DNA from: Parashewanella sp049608225
GTDB taxonomy: Bacteria > Pseudomonadota > Gammaproteobacteria > Enterobacterales > Shewanellaceae
Length of the DNA: 61,402 bases
Direction of reading: 5' to 3'
Assembly (NCBI GenBank): GCA_049608225.1
Contig: JBMYXI010000011.1
Coordinates: 1 to 61,402, forward strand
Both the position numbers and the translations under genes were made by a program. Of this stretch, positions 51,784 through 60,808 are shown in pieces. The first letter of the stretch is position 1, and every line of letters begins with the position of its first letter. Under the pieces are notes generated by a model. That model saw only the letters and a list, made by a program, of their open reading frames with translations. It did not search any database and had not been told where the DNA came from.

Positions 51784-52329
51784 TTATTCGCCGTCGAAAT
51801 CACATAATTTGTAAATTTCAAGATCAAGCGCTTTAAGACGCGCTTCACCACCTAAGTCGGGCAGAGAAATAACAAATGCAGCATGTTTCGCTTCACCGCC
51901 TAGTTGACGTATCAACTTTACTGTCGCTTCGATTGTACCGCCAGTCGCAAGTAAATCATCAATCACTAATACGTTATCACCCTCGACAATGGCATCAGTG
52001 TGGATTTCGAGTGTGTCTGTACCGTATTCAAGTTCATAGTCTTGAGAAATTGTTGCACGTGGAAGCTTACCCGGCTTACGAACTGGGATAAATCCAATGC
52101 CTAATTCTAATGCTAAGGGCGCACCAAATAAAAAGCCTCGAGCTTCAGTACCAACAACTTTGGTGAAACCCATTCCTTTATATTTTTCAACTAATAAAGC
52201 AATGGTTGCCTGATAAGCTTTGGCATCTTCCATTAAACTGGTTACGTCACGGAACATAATTCCAGCTTTTGGGTAATCAGGGATAGTTTTAATGCTTTGC
52301 TTAATTAAGGCTAAGGTTTCAGTAGTCAT
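51784..52329 (-). CDS. apt: Adenine phosphoribosyltransferase
   Basis: Salvages adenine to AMP using PRPP. It has 181 residues, with the PRPP-binding motif VLVIDDLLATGGTIEA near residue 125 and the GTEARGFLFGAPLALELG segment. The arrangement apt then dnaX-ybaB is conserved in gammaproteobacteria. The ribosome-binding site is weak (GTGAACTTGCT). Confidence 0.96.
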   Translation of the reverse strand: MTTETLALIKQSIKTIPDYPKAGIMFRDVTSLMEDAKAYQATIALLVEKYKGMGFTKVVGTEARGFLFGAPLALELGIGFIPVRKPGKLPRATISQDYELEYGTDTLEIHTDAIVEGDNVLVIDDLLATGGTIEATVKLIRQLGGEAKHAAFVISLPDLGGEARLKALDLEIYKLCDFDGE

Positions 52330-52376
52330 AGCAAGTTCACTTTAGTTTTATGTACCAATCATCATGGATGGTGACA

Positions 52377-52399
52377 AAATAAAAGCCCACTATTGGGCT
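52377..52399 (-). terminator. Terminator of ybaN
   Basis: On the minus strand AGCCCA and TGGGCT form a short stem followed by TTTATTTT. It lies about 80 bases after the ybaN stop and 48 bases before apt. Confidence 0.65.
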
Positions 52400-52477
52400 C
52401 CAAAGTTGGCAAATCTTACGTATGTTTGTTATTGGTTGCAATATTATTCGCACAATAATGCGGAAGTAGTTCACAAA

Positions 52478-52846
52478 TCAATCAACTACTACCCTCATTC
52501 GATATAAATAGGTTAGTAATACTGCCGCCATTACCAAAAGCAAAACCTTAACCCAAAAAAGAGGAACAATGATAATACTAATAGCAAAGCTTATCGCACT
52601 GACTATCATAGCGCGTATTTTAATATGCTTTCTTATCCCGCGGTGCTGCTGCCAGTCAGCGATAGCCACTGCGAACCAAGGATGATTCACTAACCATGAA
52701 TGCAACCGACTACTGGAACGCGCAAAACAAAATAGAGCAAGTAAGATAAAAGGAACGGTAGGCAATAATGGTAAAAAAATGCCCAGTACGCCTAAAAAAA
52801 CCGATAATAAGCCAACAATAATCAACAAACCTTTTTTTAGTAGCAT
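52478..52846 (-). CDS. ybaN: DUF454 inner-membrane protein YbaN
   Basis: Small inner-membrane protein of 122 residues (DUF454). It has an N-terminal hydrophobic stretch with VFLGVLGIFLPLLPTVPFIL, the conserved FCFARSSSRLHSWLVNHPWF loop, and two C-terminal membrane segments. The ATG at 52846 has AAGG 7 bases upstream; a TTG two codons earlier is less likely. In E. coli ybaN also lies beside apt. Function is unknown. Confidence 0.85.
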   Translation of the reverse strand: MLLKKGLLIIVGLLSVFLGVLGIFLPLLPTVPFILLALFCFARSSSRLHSWLVNHPWFAVAIADWQQHRGIRKHIKIRAMIVSAISFAISIIIVPLFWVKVLLLVMAAVLLTYLYRMRVVVD

Positions 52847-52966
52847 GCTCAACCTTCGCTAAATTTTTCCAATTATTATCACTAGACATCCAGTTCAACG
52901 AATTGACAATAAACTGAATCGACTTGGTATACTACAGAAAAACTAAATAAAAATGAGATTATTAAC

Positions 52967-53611
52967 ATGCAGGATGAATGGTTATCACGTTGGGAAGAAA
53001 ATAGAATTGGTTTCCATAAGTCAGAGGTAAACAAGTACCTTACAAAACACTGGCATAAAGTGGTCGCGGATTGTACCGCTCCCGTTTTTGTACCTTTATG
53101 TGGTAAGAGTTTAGATCTAATGTGGTTACAGCAAACTCATCAAGTTATAGGTTGTGAACTGTCTGAAATAGCAGTGAACGCTTTTTTTGATGAGCAAGGA
53201 TTGACTCCGCAGGTGGATAACAGCTTAGAACTGCCATTATGGCAAGATCAGCAAATCTCTATTTATCAAGGAGATTATTTTAAACTGCCACAAACCAAAA
53301 TGGATTTTAAATTTTTCTATGACCGTGCTGCTCTTATCGCTTTACCAGAATCATTGAGAAAAGAATATGTTGAAAAATTAATTACGCTGTCGCCAAATAT
53401 CGAAAACGCATTATTGGTTACACTTGAATATGATCAAGAAAAAGCTGATGGAGCGCCGTATTCGGTAGAAGAAAAAGAAGTGATTCAGCTATTCTCTGAT
53501 CATTTTTACATCGAAGTACTTGATTTTGAGATGGTAGAAACGCCGCCGTCTTTGATGAAACAAGGCATCACCGAGATGAAAGAGATCGTCTACTTATTAA
53601 ATCGAAAATAA
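52967..53611 (+). CDS. tpm: Thiopurine S-methyltransferase
   Basis: SAM-dependent methyltransferase of 214 residues in the TPMT family. In bacteria it methylates selenium, tellurium or thiopurine compounds; the natural substrate is uncertain. The N-terminus WLSRWEENRIGFHKSEVNKYL, the SAM motif VFVPLCGKSLDLMWL and FFYDRAALIALP are family hallmarks. It is divergent from ybaN and convergent with ycaR. Confidence 0.93.
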   Translation: MQDEWLSRWEENRIGFHKSEVNKYLTKHWHKVVADCTAPVFVPLCGKSLDLMWLQQTHQVIGCELSEIAVNAFFDEQGLTPQVDNSLELPLWQDQQISIYQGDYFKLPQTKMDFKFFYDRAALIALPESLRKEYVEKLITLSPNIENALLVTLEYDQEKADGAPYSVEEKEVIQLFSDHFYIEVLDFEMVETPPSLMKQGITEMKEIVYLLNRK

Positions 53612-53618
53612 GTGATAT

Positions 53619-53638
53619 GGGAACGTTTTATCGTTCCC
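53619..53638. terminator. Hairpin between tpm and ycaR
   Basis: GGGAACG and CGTTCCC around a 6-base loop, between convergent genes. The T-run is weak. Confidence 0.6.
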
Positions 53639-53655
53639 GATTGGTACTGCAACGA

Positions 53656-53841
53656 CTATTGCTCTTCCGTTTGCTGCCACTGCTCCGCTTTTTCAGCAAT
53701 AAGGACGGGGATCCCTTCTGTAATTGAATAGGCTAACTTGTCTGCCTTACAAATTAACTTTTGATCAACTTTGTCGTAATCGAGTTTTCCTTTGCACACA
53801 GGGCATGCAATGATTTCTAGCAATTTTTTATCAAAAGCCAT
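53656..53841 (-). CDS. ycaR: Trm112-like zinc-ribbon protein YcaR
   Basis: Small protein of 61 residues with an N-terminal CPVCKGKLDY pair and a downstream CKADKLAYSITEGIPVLI, the Trm112 pattern. The C-terminal residues are Gln/Glu-rich. Eukaryotic Trm112 activates methyltransferases; the bacterial role is unknown. It starts 2 bases after lpxK and ends the comEC-msbA-lpxK-ycaR operon. kdsB, the usual next gene in enterobacteria, is absent here. Confidence 0.92.
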   Translation of the reverse strand: MAFDKKLLEIIACPVCKGKLDYDKVDQKLICKADKLAYSITEGIPVLIAEKAEQWQQTEEQ

Positions 53842-53843
53842 AG

Positions 53844-54836
53844 TTAATTCCTTCTTATAGAAATCTGAGTAAGTTTATCTATTAGTATATTATCAAAATT
53901 AGATGGAAGCTCGGCATTAACAGGCAAATACCACCAGTTTCCTTCTGCAAAGCCTTTACATTTTATTGCATCTTTTTCTGTCATGATCAGTGGCTTATTG
54001 ACAGCAAGAGCAGCAAGCTCTCTATGTTTATAAGCCTGATGATCAGCAAATGCATGTTGGCTATCCACATGAAAACCTAACTGTTGCAGCGTATTAAAAA
54101 AGCGCTGAGGATTACCAATTCCCGCCATTGCAACGAGTGATGTCGATGGCTCAAGTTGCTGTGATGGTTCAGTGACGTCAAGGCATATAGGATCGCTTGG
54201 TTGTAACTTCATAAGATATTGGTGCTTGTCTGAACGAACACCATTGACCACGACAAAATCGACACTGGATAATCTATGTTTCGACTCTCTTAACGGACCA
54301 GCAGGAATGAGCTTTTCATTTCCTAGTTGTCGCTCTCCATCAATAATTGCGATTTCAATATCACGGGTTAACGCATAATGTTGTAAACCGTCATCACTGA
54401 TAATCACATCAACATTGCTCTCTTTTAATAACCGCTTTGCTGCGTTAACTCTTTTAGCTCCCACAACCATAGGAACTTTTGTACGCGCAAAAATCATCGC
54501 AGGTTCATCACCAACATCTTTGGCACTGTGTTTGTCTGATACCATCAACACATCATCGATATCGGCACCGTAACCGCGACTTACCACGCCAGGCGTAAAG
54601 CCTTTACTGCGCAATAACTCAATTAAATAAATGACCATAGGCGTTTTACCACTGCCACCAGCAGTAATATTACCCACGATAATAATTGGAACTGAAAAGT
54701 TTTGTTGTTTGCTGATCCCGAGCTTAAAACTAGTACGACGTAAACCACTCACCAATGCAAATAACCAAGAAAAAGGCCACAATAACCACTGTAACCAATG
54801 TCCTTGATACCAAATTTTATGTACTAAATTTTGCAT
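53844..54836 (-). CDS. lpxK: Tetraacyldisaccharide 4'-kinase
   Basis: Phosphorylates the lipid A precursor at the 4' position at the inner membrane. It has 330 residues: an N-terminal hydrophobic membrane-associated segment (residues 14-32), the P-loop GNITAGGSGKTP near residue 60 and the VISDDGLQHYAL motif near residue 150. The ATG directly follows the TAG of msbA, so the two are coupled. Confidence 0.95.
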   Translation of the reverse strand: MQNLVHKIWYQGHWLQWLLWPFSWLFALVSGLRRTSFKLGISKQQNFSVPIIIVGNITAGGSGKTPMVIYLIELLRSKGFTPGVVSRGYGADIDDVLMVSDKHSAKDVGDEPAMIFARTKVPMVVGAKRVNAAKRLLKESNVDVIISDDGLQHYALTRDIEIAIIDGERQLGNEKLIPAGPLRESKHRLSSVDFVVVNGVRSDKHQYLMKLQPSDPICLDVTEPSQQLEPSTSLVAMAGIGNPQRFFNTLQQLGFHVDSQHAFADHQAYKHRELAALAVNKPLIMTEKDAIKCKGFAEGNWWYLPVNAELPSNFDNILIDKLTQISIRRN

Positions 54837-56657
54837 CTAGCTTCCAAATTGCATCAAGTAAAGTTTGGCGTAATGACCATCTTTCTCAATAAGCGTTTGA
54901 TGATCACCACGTTCAACGACTTCGCCCGCTTCAATAACCAAAATCTCATCAGCTTTTTCAATCGTCGATAATCGGTGGGCAATCACAATGGATGTCCGAT
55001 CATGGCGTAAATTTTCTAAGCCGTTTTGGATTGCTTTTTCTGACTCGGTATCTAACGCAGAAGTCGCCTCATCCAAAATAAGCACCGGTGAATCGCGCAA
55101 AATAGCTCTGGCAATAGCGATACGCTGGCGTTGTCCACCTGACAGCAATACCCCATTTTCACCAACTTCAGTATCTAAACCATGCGGTAACTGTTCAATA
55201 AACTCCATTGCATATGCTAAGTTCGCTGCTTCGACAATTTGCTCTCGGGTAACCTTACCTGGATAGGCATAAGCAATATTATTGGCGATAGTATCGTTGA
55301 ATAGCGTTACTTGCTGTGAAACCAAGGCTATCTGATTGCGCAATGATTTCAATGAATAATCATTAACATTGATATCATCGAGTTTAATTGCACCAGATTC
55401 TAAGCCAGAATAGAAACGTGTGATCAAACTCGCAATCGTTGACTTACCTGATCCCGAGCGACCGACTAAAGCAATGGTTTTTCCTTGTGGTACATGAAAA
55501 TTAATTCCCTTTAAAGCTAAAGATTCTTGAGACTCATAGCGGAAATCCACATCGTCAAATTTGATATCACCCTTGACCCTTTCAACTTCATGAGTGCCTT
55601 TATCAGCTTCAGGTTTAACATCCAATAACGCAAATACAGTTGATGCCGCAGCTAAACCACGTTGAAACTCAGCATTCACTTTTGATAAATTCTTGATCGG
55701 TTGCAGTAAGGCGAGCATGGCACCGATAATGGTTGCGAAAGTACCCGCGGTTAATTGTTCTTTTAGTCCTTCAAAGCTAGCTGCATAAAGTACAGCAGCC
55801 AAAGCGAAAGAACTGATAATCATGATCACAGGTTGGCTGATAGCTTGCGCAACAGCCAGCTTCATGTTTTGTTGGCGGTTAGAGTTATTCACTTTAGCGA
55901 ATCGCTCGAGTTCGGTTTTTTGTCCCCCAAAAACCAACACATTTTTATGACCTTTGACCATTTGTTCTGTTACTGCGGTAACATCGCCCATGGCGCTTTG
56001 AATTTGTTTCGATACTTTACGAAAACGACGGCTCACCACACTAATAACTATGCCAATCAAGGGGCCAACAATTAAAATAAACAACGACAGTTGCCATGAA
56101 TAATAAAACATGATCCCAAGCATACCGATCACACTTACGCTATCACGTACAATCGAGATTAATGCACTGCCTGAAGCGCGCGCGATTTGCTCTGTATCAA
56201 AAGTAATTCTTGAAATTAAATTACCGGAGTTTTCTTTATCAATGTAGCTAACAGGTAAATTCAAATAATGCTCAAACACTTGTTGACGCATATCCATGAT
56301 CAAGCGTGCACTCATGTAGGAAATACAATAAGTAGAGACAAAGTTACCAAGCCCGCGTAAGAAAAACATGCCTATGACGAATAACGGTGCTTTTATCAGC
56401 ATGTCGTTGCTACTACTGAAACCTTGATTGCCCGAGATCACGCCTTGGGTGAGACCTGAAGTCGAAGCCGGTTGCGCAAAACCTTCATCAATAAAGGGCT
56501 TGATAAAGGCAATAAATGTCGCATCAACAATACCGTAAGTAGCAAGCCCCAATATCGCACAAATAAAAATGGCTTTCATTGGCAATAAATAACTAAATAA
56601 ACGCTTGAATACGGGTTTTGAATGTTCTGAAGAAGTCGTCATTGAAAACACTGGCAT
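54837..56657 (-). CDS. msbA: Lipid A export ATP-binding/permease protein MsbA
   Basis: Homodimeric ABC transporter that flips lipid A-core across the inner membrane. It has 606 residues: six membrane helices, then the ATPase with GRSGSGKSTIASLI, the signature LLSGGQRQRIAIARAI and the Walker B LILDEATSALD. A second ATG five codons downstream is also possible; neither has a good ribosome-binding site, suggesting coupling to comEC 24 bases upstream. An Ala/Ser-rich loop follows helix 1. Confidence 0.96.
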   Translation of the reverse strand: MPVFSMTTSSEHSKPVFKRLFSYLLPMKAIFICAILGLATYGIVDATFIAFIKPFIDEGFAQPASTSGLTQGVISGNQGFSSSNDMLIKAPLFVIGMFFLRGLGNFVSTYCISYMSARLIMDMRQQVFEHYLNLPVSYIDKENSGNLISRITFDTEQIARASGSALISIVRDSVSVIGMLGIMFYYSWQLSLFILIVGPLIGIVISVVSRRFRKVSKQIQSAMGDVTAVTEQMVKGHKNVLVFGGQKTELERFAKVNNSNRQQNMKLAVAQAISQPVIMIISSFALAAVLYAASFEGLKEQLTAGTFATIIGAMLALLQPIKNLSKVNAEFQRGLAAASTVFALLDVKPEADKGTHEVERVKGDIKFDDVDFRYESQESLALKGINFHVPQGKTIALVGRSGSGKSTIASLITRFYSGLESGAIKLDDINVNDYSLKSLRNQIALVSQQVTLFNDTIANNIAYAYPGKVTREQIVEAANLAYAMEFIEQLPHGLDTEVGENGVLLSGGQRQRIAIARAILRDSPVLILDEATSALDTESEKAIQNGLENLRHDRTSIVIAHRLSTIEKADEILVIEAGEVVERGDHQTLIEKDGHYAKLYLMQFGS

Positions 56658-56681
56658 AATTTAAAAGTCATTATTCTACTC

Positions 56682-58952
56682 TTATTCGTTAAACACACCA
56701 AACTTAAACACTTGGTTATACCAATATGGTTCAATATTTAATCGATAGCTACGAGTTTTCATTTTTTCTTCTGTAAAACTGATAGTTATTTGTCCTTGTT
56801 CACCTGTGATAAGTATTTTTGAGTGAATATTTCGATATCGTTGCAATACATCTAATTTTGGAAGACCATAGCGATTTGCATGTCCAGCAGGCACTAAAGC
56901 GACGCTTGGTGAAACTGCGTTTAAAAATTCAACGGTTGATGAGGTTCGACTGCCATGATGTGGTACCACTAAAATGTCACTTTTAATCATACTGCCTTGT
57001 TCAACAATTTGCTTTTCTGCCAATTTTTCAATGTCGCCAGATAACAAGATTGAATGCTGACCATCAAATACTCGAATAACACATGAGCCATTATTGCCTC
57101 TTAGCACTTGCTTTGGCCAAAGGACATCAAAAGTTAGCCCTTGCCAAGTAAAGTTAGATTGTAAGCAATCGACCCCACTCAATACTTTTGCCCTTGGAAA
57201 CATTGCTTTTAATTTAGGTAAGCCACCAGCATGATCATTATCGTCGTGACTGATGATAATTTTATCAATCGTCATTAAACCTTGAGCTTTCAAAAACGGA
57301 ATGATGCTGCGTTCAGCATAACTAAAGTCTTTACCATACGCAGCACCAGCATCATAAATAATCGCCCGATCATTCTTAGCGACAACCGCAGCCAACCCTT
57401 GCCCTACATCCAGTAAATGCAAAGACCAAGTGTTATCTTGATGCAGCTGGCTTTTAAGTAGATGCAAGAGCAAAGGTAAACAAAGCACTGCCCCCACAAG
57501 CTTCCATCGCCAGTGAGTGACAACTCGCCACCAAATACAGTAAACAACGGTGAAAGTGATCGGCAAAACCAAAGATTCAGGCAGCGTTATCCAACTTAAC
57601 GGTAAATGATCAACAAACTGTAATATGCTGTTATAAGGAACCAGCATTGTATCAACAACATCAAAACCTTGCGTCCAACTAAAACCCAATTGCAAACCGA
57701 CAAACCAAATCAATAAAGAAATAAATGCTAATGGAATAACAACAAAGCTAAACCAAGGTACCGCGAGTAAGTTCACCCAGATACTGTGTAAACTGAAACC
57801 ACCGAATAATACTCCACCTAACAAACCTAGCCCAATCGATAAGCTCACTTGGATCAACAAAAACAACTCAACACCCAAAACACAACGTTTGACTAGCGAC
57901 ATGTCTACTGTCACTTGTTTGCTGTAAAACGAAACCGATAGCAAAATTAATGTTAACGCCCAGAAAGATAACCAAAGCCCAGAACTTAATATTGCTAAAG
58001 GATCAAGGCAAAGAATGACAAAGAGCGCCGATAATAATCGCTCCCATGGCGATGAATAACGCCGAATTAACGATAAAGCGATCACAATCAGTAGCATGAT
58101 CAATGCTCTTTGTGTCGCAATAGCAAACCCCGCTAAGTAGGCGTAACTAAAGGCACCCATGGCTGAGATAATAAATGCTAACGCTAAATTTGACGTGCTC
58201 TGAGTGTATCGCACACGTAATAATATGAATAAGGCAACAACAAATAACCACGCACTAACAACCGATAAATGCAGCCCTGAAATGGCAACTAAATGGCCGG
58301 TTCCCGATGCTCTTAACTGCTGCCAGCGTGCTTGAGAAAGTAGCGACTTATCTCCGAGCAACAATGCCAGTTGAATATCACCAGAACTAAGCCCTTCAAG
58401 TTCAGCGGTGATTTTTCTTAGTATGTTTTGCCTAAGATCAGGTGAATCATCAATAAGCTCAGCTTCTACAACGTTACCTCGACCAATAATATGCCTACTC
58501 AAGTAATAACGTTGTTGATTAAATCCACCTTGGTTTAAAACCCCAGTGATACTTTTCAGCTTTAATCGAAATTTATAAGTCTGCCCCACTTGAACATTTT
58601 GATCTGTGCGCCAATATATTCTTAAGTATTGGGATGGATAACTGGTTAATTTTGATTTAATTAAACGAATATCTGCCGATAGCCAGTCGCTGTTTCGGCT
58701 AACAAGTGTTATGATTTCGCCCCGAATTGAGGTTTTTTCTGATGTGATTTTTGGCTGATAACTCAATAATGCTTGTGTATAAATGCTCAGCCAAAGTACC
58801 GCAATCAGCGCACTCGCACACAACCATGCGCGTTTGCACAGCAACAAAATTGCAATTACCACTCCTGGAAAAACGAAATCGTACGGCAGTAGTGATGGCC
58901 AGAAAATCGCTGATAATAATGTGGCACAATAGCCAAACATAAACCGATTCAT
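56682..58952 (-). CDS. comEC: DNA internalization protein ComEC/Rec2
   Basis: Inner-membrane channel for uptake of single-stranded DNA in natural transformation. It has 756 residues: an N-terminal membrane region, a soluble DUF4131/OB-like section, the multi-helix Competence domain (SGTGHLVAISGLHLSVVSAW) and a C-terminal metallo-beta-lactamase-type nuclease domain with ISHDDNDHAGG and VPHHGS. All parts are intact. It heads the msbA operon, a position conserved in gammaproteobacteria. Confidence 0.95.
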   Translation of the reverse strand: MNRFMFGYCATLLSAIFWPSLLPYDFVFPGVVIAILLLCKRAWLCASALIAVLWLSIYTQALLSYQPKITSEKTSIRGEIITLVSRNSDWLSADIRLIKSKLTSYPSQYLRIYWRTDQNVQVGQTYKFRLKLKSITGVLNQGGFNQQRYYLSRHIIGRGNVVEAELIDDSPDLRQNILRKITAELEGLSSGDIQLALLLGDKSLLSQARWQQLRASGTGHLVAISGLHLSVVSAWLFVVALFILLRVRYTQSTSNLALAFIISAMGAFSYAYLAGFAIATQRALIMLLIVIALSLIRRYSSPWERLLSALFVILCLDPLAILSSGLWLSFWALTLILLSVSFYSKQVTVDMSLVKRCVLGVELFLLIQVSLSIGLGLLGGVLFGGFSLHSIWVNLLAVPWFSFVVIPLAFISLLIWFVGLQLGFSWTQGFDVVDTMLVPYNSILQFVDHLPLSWITLPESLVLPITFTVVYCIWWRVVTHWRWKLVGAVLCLPLLLHLLKSQLHQDNTWSLHLLDVGQGLAAVVAKNDRAIIYDAGAAYGKDFSYAERSIIPFLKAQGLMTIDKIIISHDDNDHAGGLPKLKAMFPRAKVLSGVDCLQSNFTWQGLTFDVLWPKQVLRGNNGSCVIRVFDGQHSILLSGDIEKLAEKQIVEQGSMIKSDILVVPHHGSRTSSTVEFLNAVSPSVALVPAGHANRYGLPKLDVLQRYRNIHSKILITGEQGQITISFTEEKMKTRSYRLNIEPYWYNQVFKFGVFNE

Positions 58953-58979
58953 TGTTTTATTTAAGCAGCAAATTGACCT

Positions 58980-59492
58980 ATGCCAAAGAAATTAATAAAA
59001 AAATATATGCCTGATCCTCACACTTTACGTGAGCACAAACACTTAAAAATTTTTGGAAAGTTACTGCATAGCCCTAACCTATGGGCGTTAAATCGTAAAT
59101 CAGCACCGGGTGCGTTTGCTGTTGGTTTATTTTGCGCTTGGATCCCTGTCCCTTTTCAAATGATTTTAGCCGCAGGATTAGCGATACTATTTAACGTTAA
59201 TATTCCTGTTGCTGTTGCTCTAGTTTGGCTAACCAACCCTGTTACTATGCCATTCTTATTTTATGCGGCTTATTGGCTTGGTACTAAAATTCTCGATCGC
59301 CCGACTCAAGATGTGACATTCGAATTGTCGTGGCATTGGCTTGAGCAATCACTCGCCACCATAGGCCCAGCATTTCTATTAGGATGTTTAGTGTTTGGAA
59401 TTATATTTTCCATTTCTGGCTATTTCATTATTAAGTATTTATGGCATTCATCAGTAAAAAATAAGTGGAAAAAAAGAAAGGAAAAGAAGTAG
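58980..59492 (+). CDS. DUF2062 family membrane protein
   Basis: Inner-membrane protein of 170 residues (DUF2062). The conserved region is KSAPGAFAVGLFCAWIPVPFQMILAAGLAILFN-type, followed by WLTNPVTMPFLFYAAYWLG, with a second membrane pair near the end and a very basic C-terminus. Function is unknown. It starts 27 bases from the divergent comEC start, a common arrangement. Confidence 0.9.
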   Translation: MPKKLIKKYMPDPHTLREHKHLKIFGKLLHSPNLWALNRKSAPGAFAVGLFCAWIPVPFQMILAAGLAILFNVNIPVAVALVWLTNPVTMPFLFYAAYWLGTKILDRPTQDVTFELSWHWLEQSLATIGPAFLLGCLVFGIIFSISGYFIIKYLWHSSVKNKWKKRKEKK

Positions 59493-59505
59493 AATTTAGT
59501 CGACA

Positions 59506-59530
59506 GTGCAATAGAGTTCCTCTGTTGCAC
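59506..59530. terminator. Hairpin between the DUF2062 gene and the U-box-like gene
   Basis: GTGCAATAGAG pairs with CTCTGTTGCAC at 10 of 11 positions around a 3-base loop, between convergent genes. No long T-run. Confidence 0.55.
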
Positions 59531-59543
59531 AGCCTTCCATTAA

Positions 59544-60569
59544 TCACTTTTGTTTCAGCGATTTAATTTGAAATATGGTGATTTTTCTGTTTGTCCAAGG
59601 ATTAATACCACCTTCTCTAATGAACCCCATTAGCACAGCTCTCGTTAACGCATAGTTTTTCCCATGTGCCATTAAACATACGGCATTTTCAGGAGTAAGA
59701 CTAACATTAGTTACTGAGCAATTGACAGGTTCATCTTCACTTAATTTAGCCAAACCCAACCCATTGACATACTCCAATAGTTTTGCCGTTTCTTCAGATT
59801 TGCTTACCGCAGTTCCAATTACTTTTTTAAAATGATTCTCTGCTTTATTTAAATAAGCAACTAGCATTTGGTGGTAAACCATTTCCCGCTTTACAAAATC
59901 TAAAATTGAAGTTTGAAAGTGACTCAATAATTGAATTTGTAATGAGTATTCTAAGGTCTCATCGTTTCCATTTGATTTAAACAAATCTAATGCTCGCTGT
60001 AATTCTTCAACCCGTTGAGTCATTATTTTTAGCTCATTTGTAAATTTTTGGCACCCACTTATTACGGTACTTATCTTTTGGTTCACTACCGTTTGAATTT
60101 GTTGGAGCTTTGCAGCGCTCTTTTCAGTTTTGTCACTCAAGCTAACAACCCTAAATCCCTGATGTTCGAGGAAATGTTTAGCAATAAGTATGTGACGTTG
60201 CTGGGTCAATAAGTTCGCTTGCAATTTGCCAATATTAAATGCACATTGAATGGTTTGTGAATTGATCCACTCATATATACTACCGACTGAAAGTTTCTGC
60301 TCTTCTCCTACCTGCATTCCAACTCGAACAGTGTTACAGGCTTTATACAGTGCAGAGCGCAGGTTTTGTGCAAATCTTAACTCATTGATTTTATTTTCAG
60401 CTTGAGATGAGTTGAAAAAAACATCAATCCTATGATGTTCAGCATTAACCACAAATCGAAATTGATGACCGAATATTGATACCCCTTCACTATGGGTGCG
60501 CTCAACTCCAACTTGTGCTATTTTTTGCAGATAAAAATCTTGTACTTTTTGCTCAACAGCTAAATTCAT
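59544..60569 (-). CDS. Coiled-coil protein with C-terminal U-box/NleG-like segment
   Basis: Protein of 341 residues. The middle (about 145-205) is a coiled coil (TQRVEELQRALDLF). The last 60 residues read NCSVTNVSLTPENAV, then HGKNYALTRAVLMGFI, then NPWTNRKIT. This follows the U-box order (Cys-x-hydrophobic-Thr, Pro-Glu, Gly/Tyr, a helix, then P-x-T/S-x-R) and is closest to NleG-type effector ligases, which have PE, LYD...AL and HPLSREPIT at the same places. There is no signal peptide and no good ribosome-binding site. By this comparison it could be a host-directed E3 ubiquitin ligase. The resemblance is at motif level only and no secretion system is nearby. Confidence 0.5.
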   Translation of the reverse strand: MNLAVEQKVQDFYLQKIAQVGVERTHSEGVSIFGHQFRFVVNAEHHRIDVFFNSSQAENKINELRFAQNLRSALYKACNTVRVGMQVGEEQKLSVGSIYEWINSQTIQCAFNIGKLQANLLTQQRHILIAKHFLEHQGFRVVSLSDKTEKSAAKLQQIQTVVNQKISTVISGCQKFTNELKIMTQRVEELQRALDLFKSNGNDETLEYSLQIQLLSHFQTSILDFVKREMVYHQMLVAYLNKAENHFKKVIGTAVSKSEETAKLLEYVNGLGLAKLSEDEPVNCSVTNVSLTPENAVCLMAHGKNYALTRAVLMGFIREGGINPWTNRKITIFQIKSLKQK

Positions 60570-60722
60570 TTTTTTATGCTTTTATTGTGTTCGAGGCAAA
60601 TAAGTCTCATACATAAATCGAAGAATTCAAGAAACATGTATTAAAATAAATCTTCGATTAATGTTGTCTCGAAAGCATATATGGTCTCATCAACACTGTG
60701 AGCGCCGCGATTACCTAAAAGC

Positions 60723-60751
60723 AAAAAGCGCCTATTGGGAGGCGCTTTTTT
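60723..60751. terminator. Terminator of ompW
   Basis: AAAAAGCGCC and GGCGCTTTTTT flank an 8-base loop. On the minus strand it follows the ompW stop by 58 bases. The rest of 60570-60808 shows nothing recognisable. Confidence 0.92.
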
Positions 60752-60808
60752 AGAAATGATCTGTACTCGTTTAACAGCTGAATACTAGAAATGGAAATAT
60801 TTCAACAC

